Virus record (IMG/VR): IMGVR_UViG_3300050035_000593
Span: 1-37,176 of that record
Direction: 5' to 3' (one strand)
Source: a virus
DNA: 37,176 nt
The translations under genes were made by a program, and so were the position numbers. This document shows positions 6,722 through 13,950 of this stretch, one piece after another (position 1 is the stretch's first letter; each line of letters begins with the position of its first letter). The notes under the pieces are model-generated. The model was not told where the DNA came from and ran no database searches. It saw only the letters and a program-made list of their open reading frames with translations.

Positions 6722-7285
6722 TTATAAATATAACAAGCAACAATGTTTATATTTTTTTCCTGAACCACAAGGGCACTTATCATTTCTCTGTACGTCAAGT
6801 TGCTTGGGTTCAAGAAATTCGCTTTCTTCAATACGTTCAGCCATGCCATTAAGATGATTGACTTCGTGTTGCCATACCTGCGCCATAAATCCTTTGTAAA
6901 TTTCATTTAGGTGTGCATTACCTTGAAGGTCCACATAGCTGACTTTCACTGCACGACTACGTTCTGCAACAATTACTTTACCTTTCCATGTAAGACAACC
7001 TTCGCATTTGATTTCCTTCATGCCAATATATTCCTCAATTATAGGGTTAACGGCTAATCTCCAAAGTTTATCAAAACTGTCTCTATATGCAAATGCCCGG
7101 ACCATGAATCTATCACCATTAAGACTGACTTGGTTACAAGCCAATCCTGCTGCATTGTATCTCGTATAACAGCTTTCAAGAAACTCTTGAAGATACGGAC
7201 CATGCATTTTCAAATATAATTTGATGTCTGCAATTTCCTGTACTTTTGGAGTCTGCTCATTCGGTATAATTTCAAATACGTTCAT
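6722..7285 (-). CDS. def: Peptide deformylase with C-terminal SEC-C zinc motif
   Basis: A 187-residue protein. The three deformylase motifs are present with changes: AAGLACNQ (45-52, usual GxGLAAxQ), EGCLT (95-99, with the metal-binding Cys97), and HEVNH (140-144, with both His ligands and Glu141). The enzyme removes the formyl group from the first Met of new proteins. After the fold, residues 171-183 carry CPCGSGKKYKHCC, a SEC-C motif that binds zinc in SecA and many other proteins. Phage deformylases are known; this tail is unusual. The start is the ATG at 7285, inside the end of the small gene upstream. Confidence 0.9.
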   Translation of the reverse strand: MNVFEIIPNEQTPKVQEIADIKLYLKMHGPYLQEFLESCYTRYNAAGLACNQVSLNGDRFMVRAFAYRDSFDKLWRLAVNPIIEEYIGMKEIKCEGCLTWKGKVIVAERSRAVKVSYVDLQGNAHLNEIYKGFMAQVWQHEVNHLNGMAERIEESEFLEPKQLDVQRNDKCPCGSGKKYKHCCLLYL

Positions 7286-7370
7286 CTTTACCTATAATAT
7301 GTATGGCATTCCAATCAAAAACACCTTGGGTATCTTTGACAGGGTTATCAAATTTGAGAATATTTTCCAT
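7272..7370 (-). CDS. Very small hypothetical protein
   Basis: A 32-residue open frame (MENILKFDNPVKDTQGVFDW...) that fills the gap between the lipoprotein gene and the deformylase gene. It overlaps the first by one base and the second by 14 bases. The exact fit suggests it is real, perhaps coupling translation into the deformylase gene. No function can be given. Confidence 0.45.
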   Translation of the reverse strand: MENILKFDNPVKDTQGVFDWNAIHIIGKDERI

Positions 7371-7672
7371 TATCTTTTTCTTCTGCTACCTCTGAATGAT
7401 ACACCACCACTGCCAAGCGCACCACCAACTCCCAAAAGGAAACCGAAGTTATACCAACCGCCATTGTTGTTGACAGCATAGACAACATATTTTTCCGGGT
7501 TTATTAGGCTACCAATAAAGGAGATTCCTGCAGTCATACCATGCCACAAGCCATTCCAAAAGCCATAAACTCTGGCACCTGCTACACAAGTATCAATATG
7601 TACAGGAACAGCACAACTGGCAAGCACTACAACGAGTGCAATAAACAATAAAATTTTGGTTGAATTTTTCAT
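7370..7672 (-). CDS. Small lipoprotein
   Basis: A 100-residue protein with a lipoprotein signal peptide: KILLFIALVVVLASC, cleavage before Cys20. The mature part has the pattern GFWNGLWHG, then VVYAVNNNGGWYNFGFLLG, which I recognise as a conserved family of small bacterial and phage lipoproteins of unknown role. The C-terminus is basic (RGSRRKR). It should sit in the periplasmic leaflet of a membrane. A phage lipoprotein can act in superinfection exclusion, but that is only a possibility. Confidence 0.75.
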   Translation of the reverse strand: MKNSTKILLFIALVVVLASCAVPVHIDTCVAGARVYGFWNGLWHGMTAGISFIGSLINPEKYVVYAVNNNGGWYNFGFLLGVGGALGSGGVSFRGSRRKR

Positions 7673-7676
7673 TGGT

Positions 7677-7910
7677 TTAGTAATAAAATGTGTGTCTTAA
7701 TTTGTAAACATTGTATAGGTCTTTAACCCGTTTTTCATTATTGAATTCGCCTTTGGTTGCAAGAAATGGTATTTCGCCAAGCGAACAAATCATGGCTTTT
7801 TCATCAAGAGTAAGTTCTTCCCACGACTTATCCCAAAAAGTTATGTCTTTTTCTTCTACTTGAAGAATTTCTTCATTGGTAATCGGATTAATCTTGCCAG
7901 TTGGTTTCAT
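7677..7910 (-). CDS. Small hypothetical protein
   Basis: A 77-residue soluble protein starting MKPTGKINPITNEEILQVE, with a C-terminal basic/aromatic tail (YKLRHTFYY). It is the first gene after the promoter at 7926-7956. No family recognised. Confidence 0.6.
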   Translation of the reverse strand: MKPTGKINPITNEEILQVEEKDITFWDKSWEELTLDEKAMICSLGEIPFLATKGEFNNEKRVKDLYNVYKLRHTFYY

Positions 7911-7925
7911 TTTTTACTTTTATTG

Positions 7926-7956
7926 GTTATACGTAAGGTCTAATGAAAATGTTACA
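7926..7956 (-). promoter_or_regulatory. Phage promoter element, copy 3
   Basis: Minus strand: TGTAACATTTT, 10 bases, TACGTATAAC. It lies in a 47-base gap, with the ATG at 7910 15 bases downstream. It heads the genes from 7910 to 5372. Confidence 0.8.
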
Positions 7957-7957
7957 A

Positions 7958-8158
7958 TTAATCTTGATTATTTTCATCTTTGTTTTTTCTTTGTTTTTTA
8001 GTGAATACTGAAACTCCCCAAATGGATAGTATTATGAAGACCAGTGTGCAAATATAACCCCAAATTTTTCTATCCGGTTCTACCGATGTCATATAGGCTG
8101 AGTAGCTATAGACTATAAAGTAAATCACAATGATGAGTCCGGTCAGAAATTTCATCAA
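7958..8158 (-). CDS. Two-segment membrane protein
   Basis: A 66-residue protein with hydrophobic segments at about residues 4-25 and 33-52 and a basic, Lys/Asn-rich tail. It should be an inner-membrane hairpin with a cytoplasmic tail. No family recognised. The stop lies directly before the promoter at 7926-7956. Confidence 0.6.
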   Translation of the reverse strand: MMKFLTGLIIVIYFIVYSYSAYMTSVEPDRKIWGYICTLVFIILSIWGVSVFTKKQRKNKDENNQD

Positions 8159-8209
8159 ATTTGTGGGAGTTATATAAAGTAATGTTTACATTTCTTATTC
8201 TGATTATTA

Positions 8210-8458
8210 TTAAATACTCTTGAATTTACTATTAATCAATGGCAAACCAAGAGATTTATCTGTGGTTGCAACAATTTTTTTACAAGTTTTTTTATTTGCC
8301 CAATATGGCAATGGTGCTGAACCGCCACCTGTTTCATCCTTGAATTCCCATACACCGTAGTTTTCAGTCAATACCCAATCACCATTTTGTGGTATGTCGT
8401 CTGAAACAACATAAAAATTGTCTTTATATCTGAGTGGTATGCCTGTGCGTAATTCCAT
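8210..8458 (-). CDS. Small hypothetical protein
   Basis: An 82-residue protein (MELRTGIPLRYKDNFYVVS...). A Gly-rich turn (DETGGGSAPLPYW) lies in the middle; the rest is probably beta-rich. The ATG overlaps the stop of the 47-residue gene upstream by one base. No function known. Confidence 0.55.
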   Translation of the reverse strand: MELRTGIPLRYKDNFYVVSDDIPQNGDWVLTENYGVWEFKDETGGGSAPLPYWANKKTCKKIVATTDKSLGLPLINSKFKSI

Positions 8459-8601
8459 TAGTCCTCAAGTAATTCTTCAATTGTCTTATGGCAAATTTTA
8501 CATTTCTTGTCTGGCGTATCAAAGTCATGTTTATGGCGTGTAGGGTCAACTATTTTGACAACAGGTATTTCAATTTTACTATAGTCTTTATTTTCGCCCA
8601 T
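8458..8601 (-). CDS. Small Cys/His protein
   Basis: A 47-residue protein ending HKHDFDTPDKKCKICHKTIEE. Two His and a C-x-x-C-H set could form a small zinc site. It overlaps the upstream gene by 14 bases and shares a base with the next ATG, which supports it as a gene. Function unknown. Confidence 0.55.
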   Translation of the reverse strand: MGENKDYSKIEIPVVKIVDPTRHKHDFDTPDKKCKICHKTIEELLED

Positions 8602-8854
8602 GTTTGAGAAGTATATCAAGTTTGGACTCAAGTTTGGACTTTAGTACAAATAAATCCAGTCCGCAAGATAAACCATCAAGTGCAGTATCAAGAGTGGTAT
8701 GATTTGGAGGACTGATAATTTCAACACATGCATCGAATTCCGCTTGCTTTTTAGCAACGACCTCTTTCAATTCTTGGGTTTTAATTTGATGAATTTTATC
8801 TGCCCATTCTTCAATTGAGACATTATCATAAACTGGAGATAGTTCTTCTATCAT
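8588..8854 (-). CDS. Small hypothetical protein
   Basis: An 88-residue, mostly helical soluble protein (MIEELSPVYDNVSIEEWAD...). It has a central loop with SPPNHTT. No family recognised. It lies between the Cys/His protein and a single-pass membrane protein in the same operon. Confidence 0.55.
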   Translation of the reverse strand: MIEELSPVYDNVSIEEWADKIHQIKTQELKEVVAKKQAEFDACVEIISPPNHTTLDTALDGLSCGLDLFVLKSKLESKLDILLKHGRK

Positions 8855-8856
8855 GG

Positions 8857-9174
8857 TTATTTGTGTTTTATATTAACATTCACAGTATCATTTATTGGTT
8901 TAGATGTACTCCAATGCTCAAAATAAGGATTGCTTGTCCATACATAAGTACTATCATTTATAGGACGAACTTTTATATCGCCTTTCAGAGCATCTGCTTG
9001 ACCTTGTACATATCCTGCTTCCATTATACTTTTTAATACAATCAGCGCATACGTGGTATTGGCTTTATCTTGCTTCTTTGAAAAATGACTTGTGAGAATG
9101 AGCATTACAACACATAAGATAAATCCTATACTTCCACCAATCAGCATATTTCTTGTGTATTTATCTATTTTCAT
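8857..9174 (-). CDS. Single-pass membrane protein
   Basis: A 105-residue protein with a short basic N-terminus (MKIDKYTRN) and one hydrophobic helix, about residues 10-30. The rest should be periplasmic and looks beta-rich. It may be a small envelope protein or a spanin-like protein, but no lysis genes are seen nearby. Function unknown. Confidence 0.6.
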   Translation of the reverse strand: MKIDKYTRNMLIGGSIGFILCVVMLILTSHFSKKQDKANTTYALIVLKSIMEAGYVQGQADALKGDIKVRPINDSTYVWTSNPYFEHWSTSKPINDTVNVNIKHK

Positions 9175-9392
9175 TATTTTGCAAGTTTTTTCATTCCAGT
9201 AAATTGTGCAACTTTAAGTCCTTCAAACTTAAAGCTATATTCATACATTGTAGCATGTTTTTTCATTGCTTCCACGAGTTCAGACTCATGATATGCCTGT
9301 TTGAAAATCGGAGAATTACCGAGATTCTGACGAACTTCTTTGTCTTCGACAGGTGAGTAAACCTTTACGGGTTCTAATGCGACTTTATCCAT
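9174..9392 (-). CDS. Small hypothetical protein
   Basis: A 72-residue soluble protein (MDKVALEPVKVYSPVEDKE...). It is the first gene after a gap of 57 bases that holds a Bacteroidota-type promoter candidate (9416-9446) rather than the phage-specific element. No family recognised. Confidence 0.55.
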   Translation of the reverse strand: MDKVALEPVKVYSPVEDKEVRQNLGNSPIFKQAYHESELVEAMKKHATMYEYSFKFEGLKVAQFTGMKKLAK

Positions 9393-9415
9393 GTTAAGTA
9401 TATAAATTTAATTAG

Positions 9416-9446
9416 CAAACTTAATTCAAATTAATTATATAATCAA
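9416..9446 (-). promoter_or_regulatory. Host-type (Bacteroidota) promoter candidate
   Basis: Minus strand: TTG, 20 bases, TAAGTTTG, close to the Bacteroidota housekeeping pattern TTTG-N19/21-TAnnTTTG. It lies 23 bases upstream of the ATG at 9392. AT-rich sequence makes chance matches possible. Confidence 0.4.
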
Positions 9447-9449
9447 GCA

Positions 9450-9956
9450 TTATTCAAAATATTGCGGAGAAAATGTATTGGGATTGAGAAATCCAACTAT
9501 GCCTGGTTCCATTTCCCAATCATCAGCACCATTATAATAATCAAATGAACTCGAATAGCAAAGTTCAACTATCATAATATTTGTGGTTGGAAACACAAAC
9601 TTCGACAGGTTTTCTTCGGGTTCGGGTTTAAATGGAGTTTTATCAAGTAATGCTTTAAAGTTAATTTCATTAAACAATTCAGCTATACCAGATTCGCCAA
9701 ACTCATAATCTAACTGATGGTCGACAGGATAGATATTAACGAATATAATTTTTTGTGGCTCTCGCACTTCTTCAATACCAATAAATTGAAGATATTCATC
9801 TGCACGAGATAAATGCCCGTCTGCCCTTAAACAGTATTCTGGAAGATGGTCGAAAACTTCATTGTGGTTCTTATGTACTTTCCAAAGTTCAGCAATGAAA
9901 TTTTCAGAAATTTCATGCAGCTCCACCGACATTAAACATCTGATTACTTTTGACAT
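9450..9956 (-). CDS. Hypothetical protein
   Basis: A 168-residue soluble acidic protein (MSKVIRCLMSVELHEISEN...). Several short hydrophobic strands (KIIFVNIYPV; NIMIVELCY) suggest an alpha/beta fold. It has no motif I can assign. It is the last gene of the run headed by the promoter at 12058-12088. Confidence 0.6.
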   Translation of the reverse strand: MSKVIRCLMSVELHEISENFIAELWKVHKNHNEVFDHLPEYCLRADGHLSRADEYLQFIGIEEVREPQKIIFVNIYPVDHQLDYEFGESGIAELFNEINFKALLDKTPFKPEPEENLSKFVFPTTNIMIVELCYSSSFDYYNGADDWEMEPGIVGFLNPNTFSPQYFE

Positions 9957-10276
9957 TATCGTGTATGTGTTATAAAATAATAGTGAAATTCTCCACCAAC
10001 GCCAAATTGTTGTCCGACTGAGTTTCTTACAATTATTTCATCCGTATTATCCAATACGGGAACAAGAAGCGGTTCTTTATATCCCAACAAAGGCATTACA
10101 TCTTCATTGGTTGTGTGTTCCAATACTCTACCTATGATTAAGTACTTACCGTCACGACCATCAAACAGACATGAGATATTTTCCTTATCGCCATTTAAAT
10201 CCCAATCCTTATAAGCATCATATGGTACTGATATGCCGTACATGAAATATTGATTGACTGTCTTAATTTTGTTCAT
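9956..10276 (-). CDS. Hypothetical protein
   Basis: A 106-residue protein that appears beta-rich, with many Asp, Gly and Tyr (VPYDAYKDWDLNGDKEN). No signal peptide or membrane segment. Its stop shares a base with the next ATG. Function unknown. Confidence 0.55.
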   Translation of the reverse strand: MNKIKTVNQYFMYGISVPYDAYKDWDLNGDKENISCLFDGRDGKYLIIGRVLEHTTNEDVMPLLGYKEPLLVPVLDNTDEIIVRNSVGQQFGVGGEFHYYFITHTR

Positions 10277-10280
10277 ATTC

Positions 10281-10673
10281 TTAGTATATTAGTTTGTAAG
10301 CCAAGTACATAAGTACCAAGTGCATTGTGTTGTCGGTTACAGTATAAATTACGGCAGTGAAACCAGCATGAAGTTCTCCATGTAAATAGCCACGGTAATC
10401 ATCCATTTCCATGCCTTTAATATGTCTCAAGTACCATTTACCAAATGCAAATTTATCGATGAAGAAATGTGAGCAAAATACTGCCACAATCCAAATTAAT
10501 TGAAAATTCCACATGAATAAGCACACTGCAAAAGTATATATAATGCAATGAATAAAAGCTGCACACCATCCGGCAAGGTCATTACCAGATTTATTTTTTG
10601 CCATCCAGTCATTTTGTAAAAGGTAGTCGCCAACTAAGTGACCGAGCAACATTTGAAAAAATATATTATCCAT
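10281..10673 (-). CDS. DUF3307 membrane protein
   Basis: A 130-residue integral membrane protein. The opening FFQMLLGHLVGDYLLQNDWM matches the DUF3307 signature (G-H-x-x-G-D-Y-x-x-Q), followed by three further hydrophobic segments (about residues 35-55, 58-75, 105-128), a conserved HFFIDK and an HGELHA segment. DUF3307 proteins are found in bacteria and phages; their function is not known to me. Conserved His and Asp residues in the membrane are consistent with an enzyme, but this is not established. Confidence 0.75.
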   Translation of the reverse strand: MDNIFFQMLLGHLVGDYLLQNDWMAKNKSGNDLAGWCAAFIHCIIYTFAVCLFMWNFQLIWIVAVFCSHFFIDKFAFGKWYLRHIKGMEMDDYRGYLHGELHAGFTAVIYTVTDNTMHLVLMYLAYKLIY

Positions 10674-10881
10674 TGTTTAATTTTTCAATTAATTTATCTG
10701 CGATTTTTACCGCATTTTCTGAAATTTCATTTATTTCATTTTGAGTAAGTGCATTTGTATCTCTATATCCTGCGAGAATGCCATTCATTGCATCTTTAGC
10801 AAGTGCAGTTCTGATATCCATTCCTGTACTATATCCATGTGTTGGATATGCATTGTCTGTTGGGTTGATTTTATTTTTCAT
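10666..10881 (-). CDS. Conserved small phage protein
   Basis: A 71-residue protein. It starts with AYPTHG and continues GMDIRTALAKDAMNGILAG, then ends with a helical KIADKLIEKLN. This is the layout of a small phage protein family ('GLTxREYFAxxAMQGLLA ... ADxLIxxL') of unknown role. It overlaps the DUF3307 gene by 8 bases. Confidence 0.6.
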   Translation of the reverse strand: MKNKINPTDNAYPTHGYSTGMDIRTALAKDAMNGILAGYRDTNALTQNEINEISENAVKIADKLIEKLNNG

Positions 10882-10891
10882 ATTATATAAA

Positions 10892-11173
10892 TTATTCGTT
10901 ATATTCGGGTTGACTTGTTAAGTGCCAAAAGCCACATATTCCACATTTATAGCTTCTAATAGGTCTGATGTCTTTTTTACCCATTCTCCTGTTAGACCTT
11001 TTACCATTTATATATCTTCTATGATTCTTACCATAGTTGATAACTGCTTGTGCCTCCTTAAATGACCTGTACTGTATTTTTACACAGAGTGGTTCTTGAA
11101 CAAGGATTTCATCTATTTCGATTTTTTCAATTAAATCCTTGTTAGCTTTGGGTAATAATTGTTCGGGAAACAT
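10892..11173 (-). CDS. C-terminal zinc-knuckle protein
   Basis: A 93-residue basic protein. A central stretch of Arg, Lys and Asn (HRRYINGKRSNRRMGKKD) precedes YKCGICGFWHLTSQ, which has two Cys and a His spaced like one half of a zinc finger. Small phage proteins ending 'YxCxxCxxWHLT' are frequent. It is probably a nucleic acid-binding protein; the role is unknown. Confidence 0.6.
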   Translation of the reverse strand: MFPEQLLPKANKDLIEKIEIDEILVQEPLCVKIQYRSFKEAQAVINYGKNHRRYINGKRSNRRMGKKDIRPIRSYKCGICGFWHLTSQPEYNE

Positions 11174-11178
11174 GGCTT

Positions 11179-11523
11179 TTATTTTATTAGTTCTTTAATA
11201 ATAATTATTGCCAATAATAATATTGAAACAATACCATCAATGCATAAGTAATTTTTAATGGTCTTATTGAATTCTGTGAATTCCATTACATCATCCATAA
11301 CTTGAAATGCAGTAATTAGTGATACTACCAGTATGGATAATCCGATGTACCAATATTCGATAAAAAACAATGCAACCAAGTATACAAAATACGATAATTC
11401 AATGGATGCTAATACCGAATGTTTTTTGCGTTCCAAAGAGGCATACCAATATTCTTCAAGCATTAAAAGTTTCAGTACCTCAAAGATTATAAAACAAATT
11501 GTTAGCCAAAGTATTATTTTCAT
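11179..11523 (-). CDS. Multi-pass membrane protein
   Basis: With the start at 11523 (MKIILWLTICFIIFEVLKL) the protein has 114 residues; the ATG at 11541 would overlap the upstream gene by 16 bases. Hydrophobic segments lie at about residues 1-18, 40-58, 60-77 and 92-110. It should be an inner-membrane protein. No family recognised. Confidence 0.6.
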   Translation of the reverse strand: MKIILWLTICFIIFEVLKLLMLEEYWYASLERKKHSVLASIELSYFVYLVALFFIEYWYIGLSILVVSLITAFQVMDDVMEFTEFNKTIKNYLCIDGIVSILLLAIIIIKELIK

Positions 11524-11525
11524 AA

Positions 11526-12041
11526 TTATTGAATTTTCCAAGTTTCCAAATAGTCCAATAAATTGTCACCTGCCAAAGCAATTTGTTTTGATACTTCATC
11601 TTCTGGTTTACGCTTCTGTGCATCCCAGATTTTTATGAGTTGGTTTTTATTAAATACACCCCAAGGGAATGCTTTAATTGAATAAATATTGAGTGTGACA
11701 AGAGTATTTGGTGCGAGTTTGCCTTGTAAATAATATAAGTAAATAACTGCATTTCCTGGACTGTCAATATACATTAATAACATAATAAGTGCTCCAAGAG
11801 ACATTTTTAGCGTTGTTAATGCTTCCATTCTTTTTAAGAATATCTGTGCAAGAAACGAATTAATCAAAGGCTCGAAATGCTGATATATTTCAGAATTTTT
11901 ATCCAATTCATTAATATCGATATTCATATTATTGTCCTTAGACATCAAAAGACTCATAAGAATTTTCGAATCTTTTACTGTCATTGGTGTTTTAGGTACA
12001 TTATTTTCAAATGCTTTATCTATTCTATCAATGTAATTCAT
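11526..12041 (-). CDS. Hypothetical helical protein
   Basis: A 171-residue protein starting MNYIDRIDKAFENNVPKTP. It is largely helical, with a moderately hydrophobic centre (LKMSLGALIMLLMYID) that may be buried or membrane-associated. It is the first gene after the promoter at 12058-12088. No family recognised. Confidence 0.6.
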   Translation of the reverse strand: MNYIDRIDKAFENNVPKTPMTVKDSKILMSLLMSKDNNMNIDINELDKNSEIYQHFEPLINSFLAQIFLKRMEALTTLKMSLGALIMLLMYIDSPGNAVIYLYYLQGKLAPNTLVTLNIYSIKAFPWGVFNKNQLIKIWDAQKRKPEDEVSKQIALAGDNLLDYLETWKIQ

Positions 12042-12057
12042 AATTGCGATTTTATGG

Positions 12058-12088
12058 GTTATACGTAGAAACCATTAAAAATGTTACA
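12058..12088 (-). promoter_or_regulatory. Phage promoter element, copy 4
   Basis: Minus strand: TGTAACATTTT, 10 bases, TACGTATAAC, 16 bases before the ATG at 12041. It heads the genes from 12041 to 9450. Confidence 0.8.
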
Positions 12089-12099
12089 GTAAACTTCGA

Positions 12100-12825
12100 T
12101 TATTTCTGGTTTTTAATTCTCAAATATTGCCAATAATGATAATATAATATAAGTCTTTTTTTAATTGTTAATTCTGACAGTTTAAGCCGATATTCAAAAT
12201 TTATGTGTGAAAATAATTGAAAAAAATCTGGAAGATTTTCACAGACTAATCTATATGCTTCTGTATCTGCAGCAAGTTCGCTCCTGTCACCATTAGCTTT
12301 TATTGCAAAGTGATGTCCAAATTCGTGAAAATATGTGCTATAATAACTCACCAATCCACCAAATTTCATCGTCTCCTCTTTACATATAAGAATTCTTGGT
12401 ACAATAAGCGTATCTTCTTTCATGTTACATTCATCGCCAAAAAAATCACAAATATCTTTATACGGTCTTTTCCATTTCTTCTCCAAATCTCGAACTTCTT
12501 GTAGAGCATCATCGCATTTTTTTTGTTGCTCAGGAGTACCTGCATGCACATACAAACCAACTGCTTTATCTTTGTCTTCTGGATAATTCTTATTGAGTTC
12601 TTCATAGGATTTAAAGAATACCGGAACATGTTCTTGTTCAGAAAGTTTTTTCAAAACATCTTCAACCATTGCAATAAGTATGGGATGTTCTTCTATTTTA
12701 AAACGAAGAAAATAAATGTGAATATTAATCCAATATACAGAAAGACCTAAATATCCAATCATTCCTGCAAAACTAATTGCGCATACTGTTGCAATGCCAA
12801 TCGCTATAACACTAACGGTTTCCAT
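12100..12825 (-). CDS. Membrane-anchored zinc metallopeptidase-like protein
   Basis: A 241-residue protein with a hydrophobic N-terminus (about residues 5-40, one or two membrane segments), then a soluble domain with the zinc protease motif HEFGHH at 167-172 and a downstream ERSELAAD-like segment (SELAADTEAYRL, 182-193) that could supply the third ligand. It is therefore probably a zinc peptidase acting at the membrane surface. The domain's substrate cannot be told. The gene overlaps the upstream gene by one base. Confidence 0.7.
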   Translation of the reverse strand: METVSVIAIGIATVCAISFAGMIGYLGLSVYWINIHIYFLRFKIEEHPILIAMVEDVLKKLSEQEHVPVFFKSYEELNKNYPEDKDKAVGLYVHAGTPEQQKKCDDALQEVRDLEKKWKRPYKDICDFFGDECNMKEDTLIVPRILICKEETMKFGGLVSYYSTYFHEFGHHFAIKANGDRSELAADTEAYRLVCENLPDFFQLFSHINFEYRLKLSELTIKKRLILYYHYWQYLRIKNQK

Positions 12826-13376
12826 TAGACTACTGCTTGAGTTTCAACTATTTCTTGGTGTCCTGCAATTTTTGTGTCAAGATTTGCATATCTTATAACT
12901 TCATCATCGACACTGAATTTATATGGTTCTGGCTCATTTGTTTGAAAATTATTTACCATTTCGTCATGAATCATTATAACAATGCCACGCTTGCATGATT
13001 TTAATTCCATTTTCAGTTGTTCGTAGTTGTCAATGAATCTGTAACTGTCAACAAAAACCATCATTAGCTTATCAGGTTTACCGACTTCAATTACAGGTTC
13101 GTTTTTAGCAAATAATCCGGTGTCACCATTCATTGGAAAGAATGCATGATAAACAGGATTGATTATGTTCTTATCAATATCATACGTAAAAGTAGGCTGA
13201 AACACAAAACGAACCTTACTAATTGGTACTCCGTGGTCAGTTAGAAGATTTTGATTCTTCTTTATAAGATTTTGCTGTACTGCAGTAACATCAGTAGTAC
13301 CGAGTGTATGTTTTTCATACACGGTACGTCCTTTGAAAATATTGATTCTTCCAAAAAATCTTTCTAAAAAATTCAT
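12825..13376 (-). CDS. Hypothetical protein
   Basis: A 183-residue soluble protein (MNFLERFFGRINIFKGRTV...). Alternating strands and helices (KLMMVFVDSY; RGIVIMIHDE) suggest an alpha/beta fold. No motif assigned. It lies between the HD phosphohydrolase gene and the metallopeptidase gene with 4- and 1-base junctions. Confidence 0.55.
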   Translation of the reverse strand: MNFLERFFGRINIFKGRTVYEKHTLGTTDVTAVQQNLIKKNQNLLTDHGVPISKVRFVFQPTFTYDIDKNIINPVYHAFFPMNGDTGLFAKNEPVIEVGKPDKLMMVFVDSYRFIDNYEQLKMELKSCKRGIVIMIHDEMVNNFQTNEPEPYKFSVDDEVIRYANLDTKIAGHQEIVETQAVV

Positions 13377-13380
13377 GGCT

Positions 13381-13950
13381 TTATTGTATTATATCGTCAC
13401 ATAAATCTGAAAACCAACTGTAATTATCTTGAGACTTATCTCCTGTTGCATTGTCGCAACGATAGAACTTCAAATAAAGGTCAAGGCAATCAAGTGCATT
13501 TAATTCATTTATAAGTTTTTCGGCACGTCTTTTTGCTTTATACCAGTCACCATGCCTTCCACCTGCAGACCATGCGTTATATGCATCATCATGCAATTGA
13601 ATAACAGTAAGTACTTCGGTATTGTGGCAATAATCCAGAGCAAATCTTTCAGCAATCATACCATGATGATTTTCACCAACTTTCGGCTTGGTTTGGTCGA
13701 CTTTATGCTTAAATGTATCATGAAGTATTGCAATCAATCGCAAATCTTTCCTATCTTCATCATCAACATAAAACTTGTCGATGTTAGCCAATACTTCTTT
13801 AATATGATAGATTACTGCGCCCTCTTTATGTCCTGGACGTGGTTTTCCATAGTTTACACCTATAATAAATTCGCTGTTATTACAAATTGCTGTTTCAATA
13901 CCATTTTCCGGCTTAACAATTTCTAATATTTCTTTAATTTGCACATTCAT
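13381..13950 (-). CDS. HD-domain phosphohydrolase
   Basis: A 189-residue protein. The HD layout is present: GHKEGAVIYH gives the first His (residue 49), LRLIAILHDTFKHK the HD pair (near residue 77), HHGMIAERFALDYC a further His, and VIQLHDDAYNAW another. Such proteins hydrolyse phosphate esters of nucleotides or oligonucleotides. The substrate is unknown. The 5' end overlaps the 3' end of the homing endonuclease gene by 17 bases. Confidence 0.75.
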   Translation of the reverse strand: MNVQIKEILEIVKPENGIETAICNNSEFIIGVNYGKPRPGHKEGAVIYHIKEVLANIDKFYVDDEDRKDLRLIAILHDTFKHKVDQTKPKVGENHHGMIAERFALDYCHNTEVLTVIQLHDDAYNAWSAGGRHGDWYKAKRRAEKLINELNALDCLDLYLKFYRCDNATGDKSQDNYSWFSDLCDDIIQ

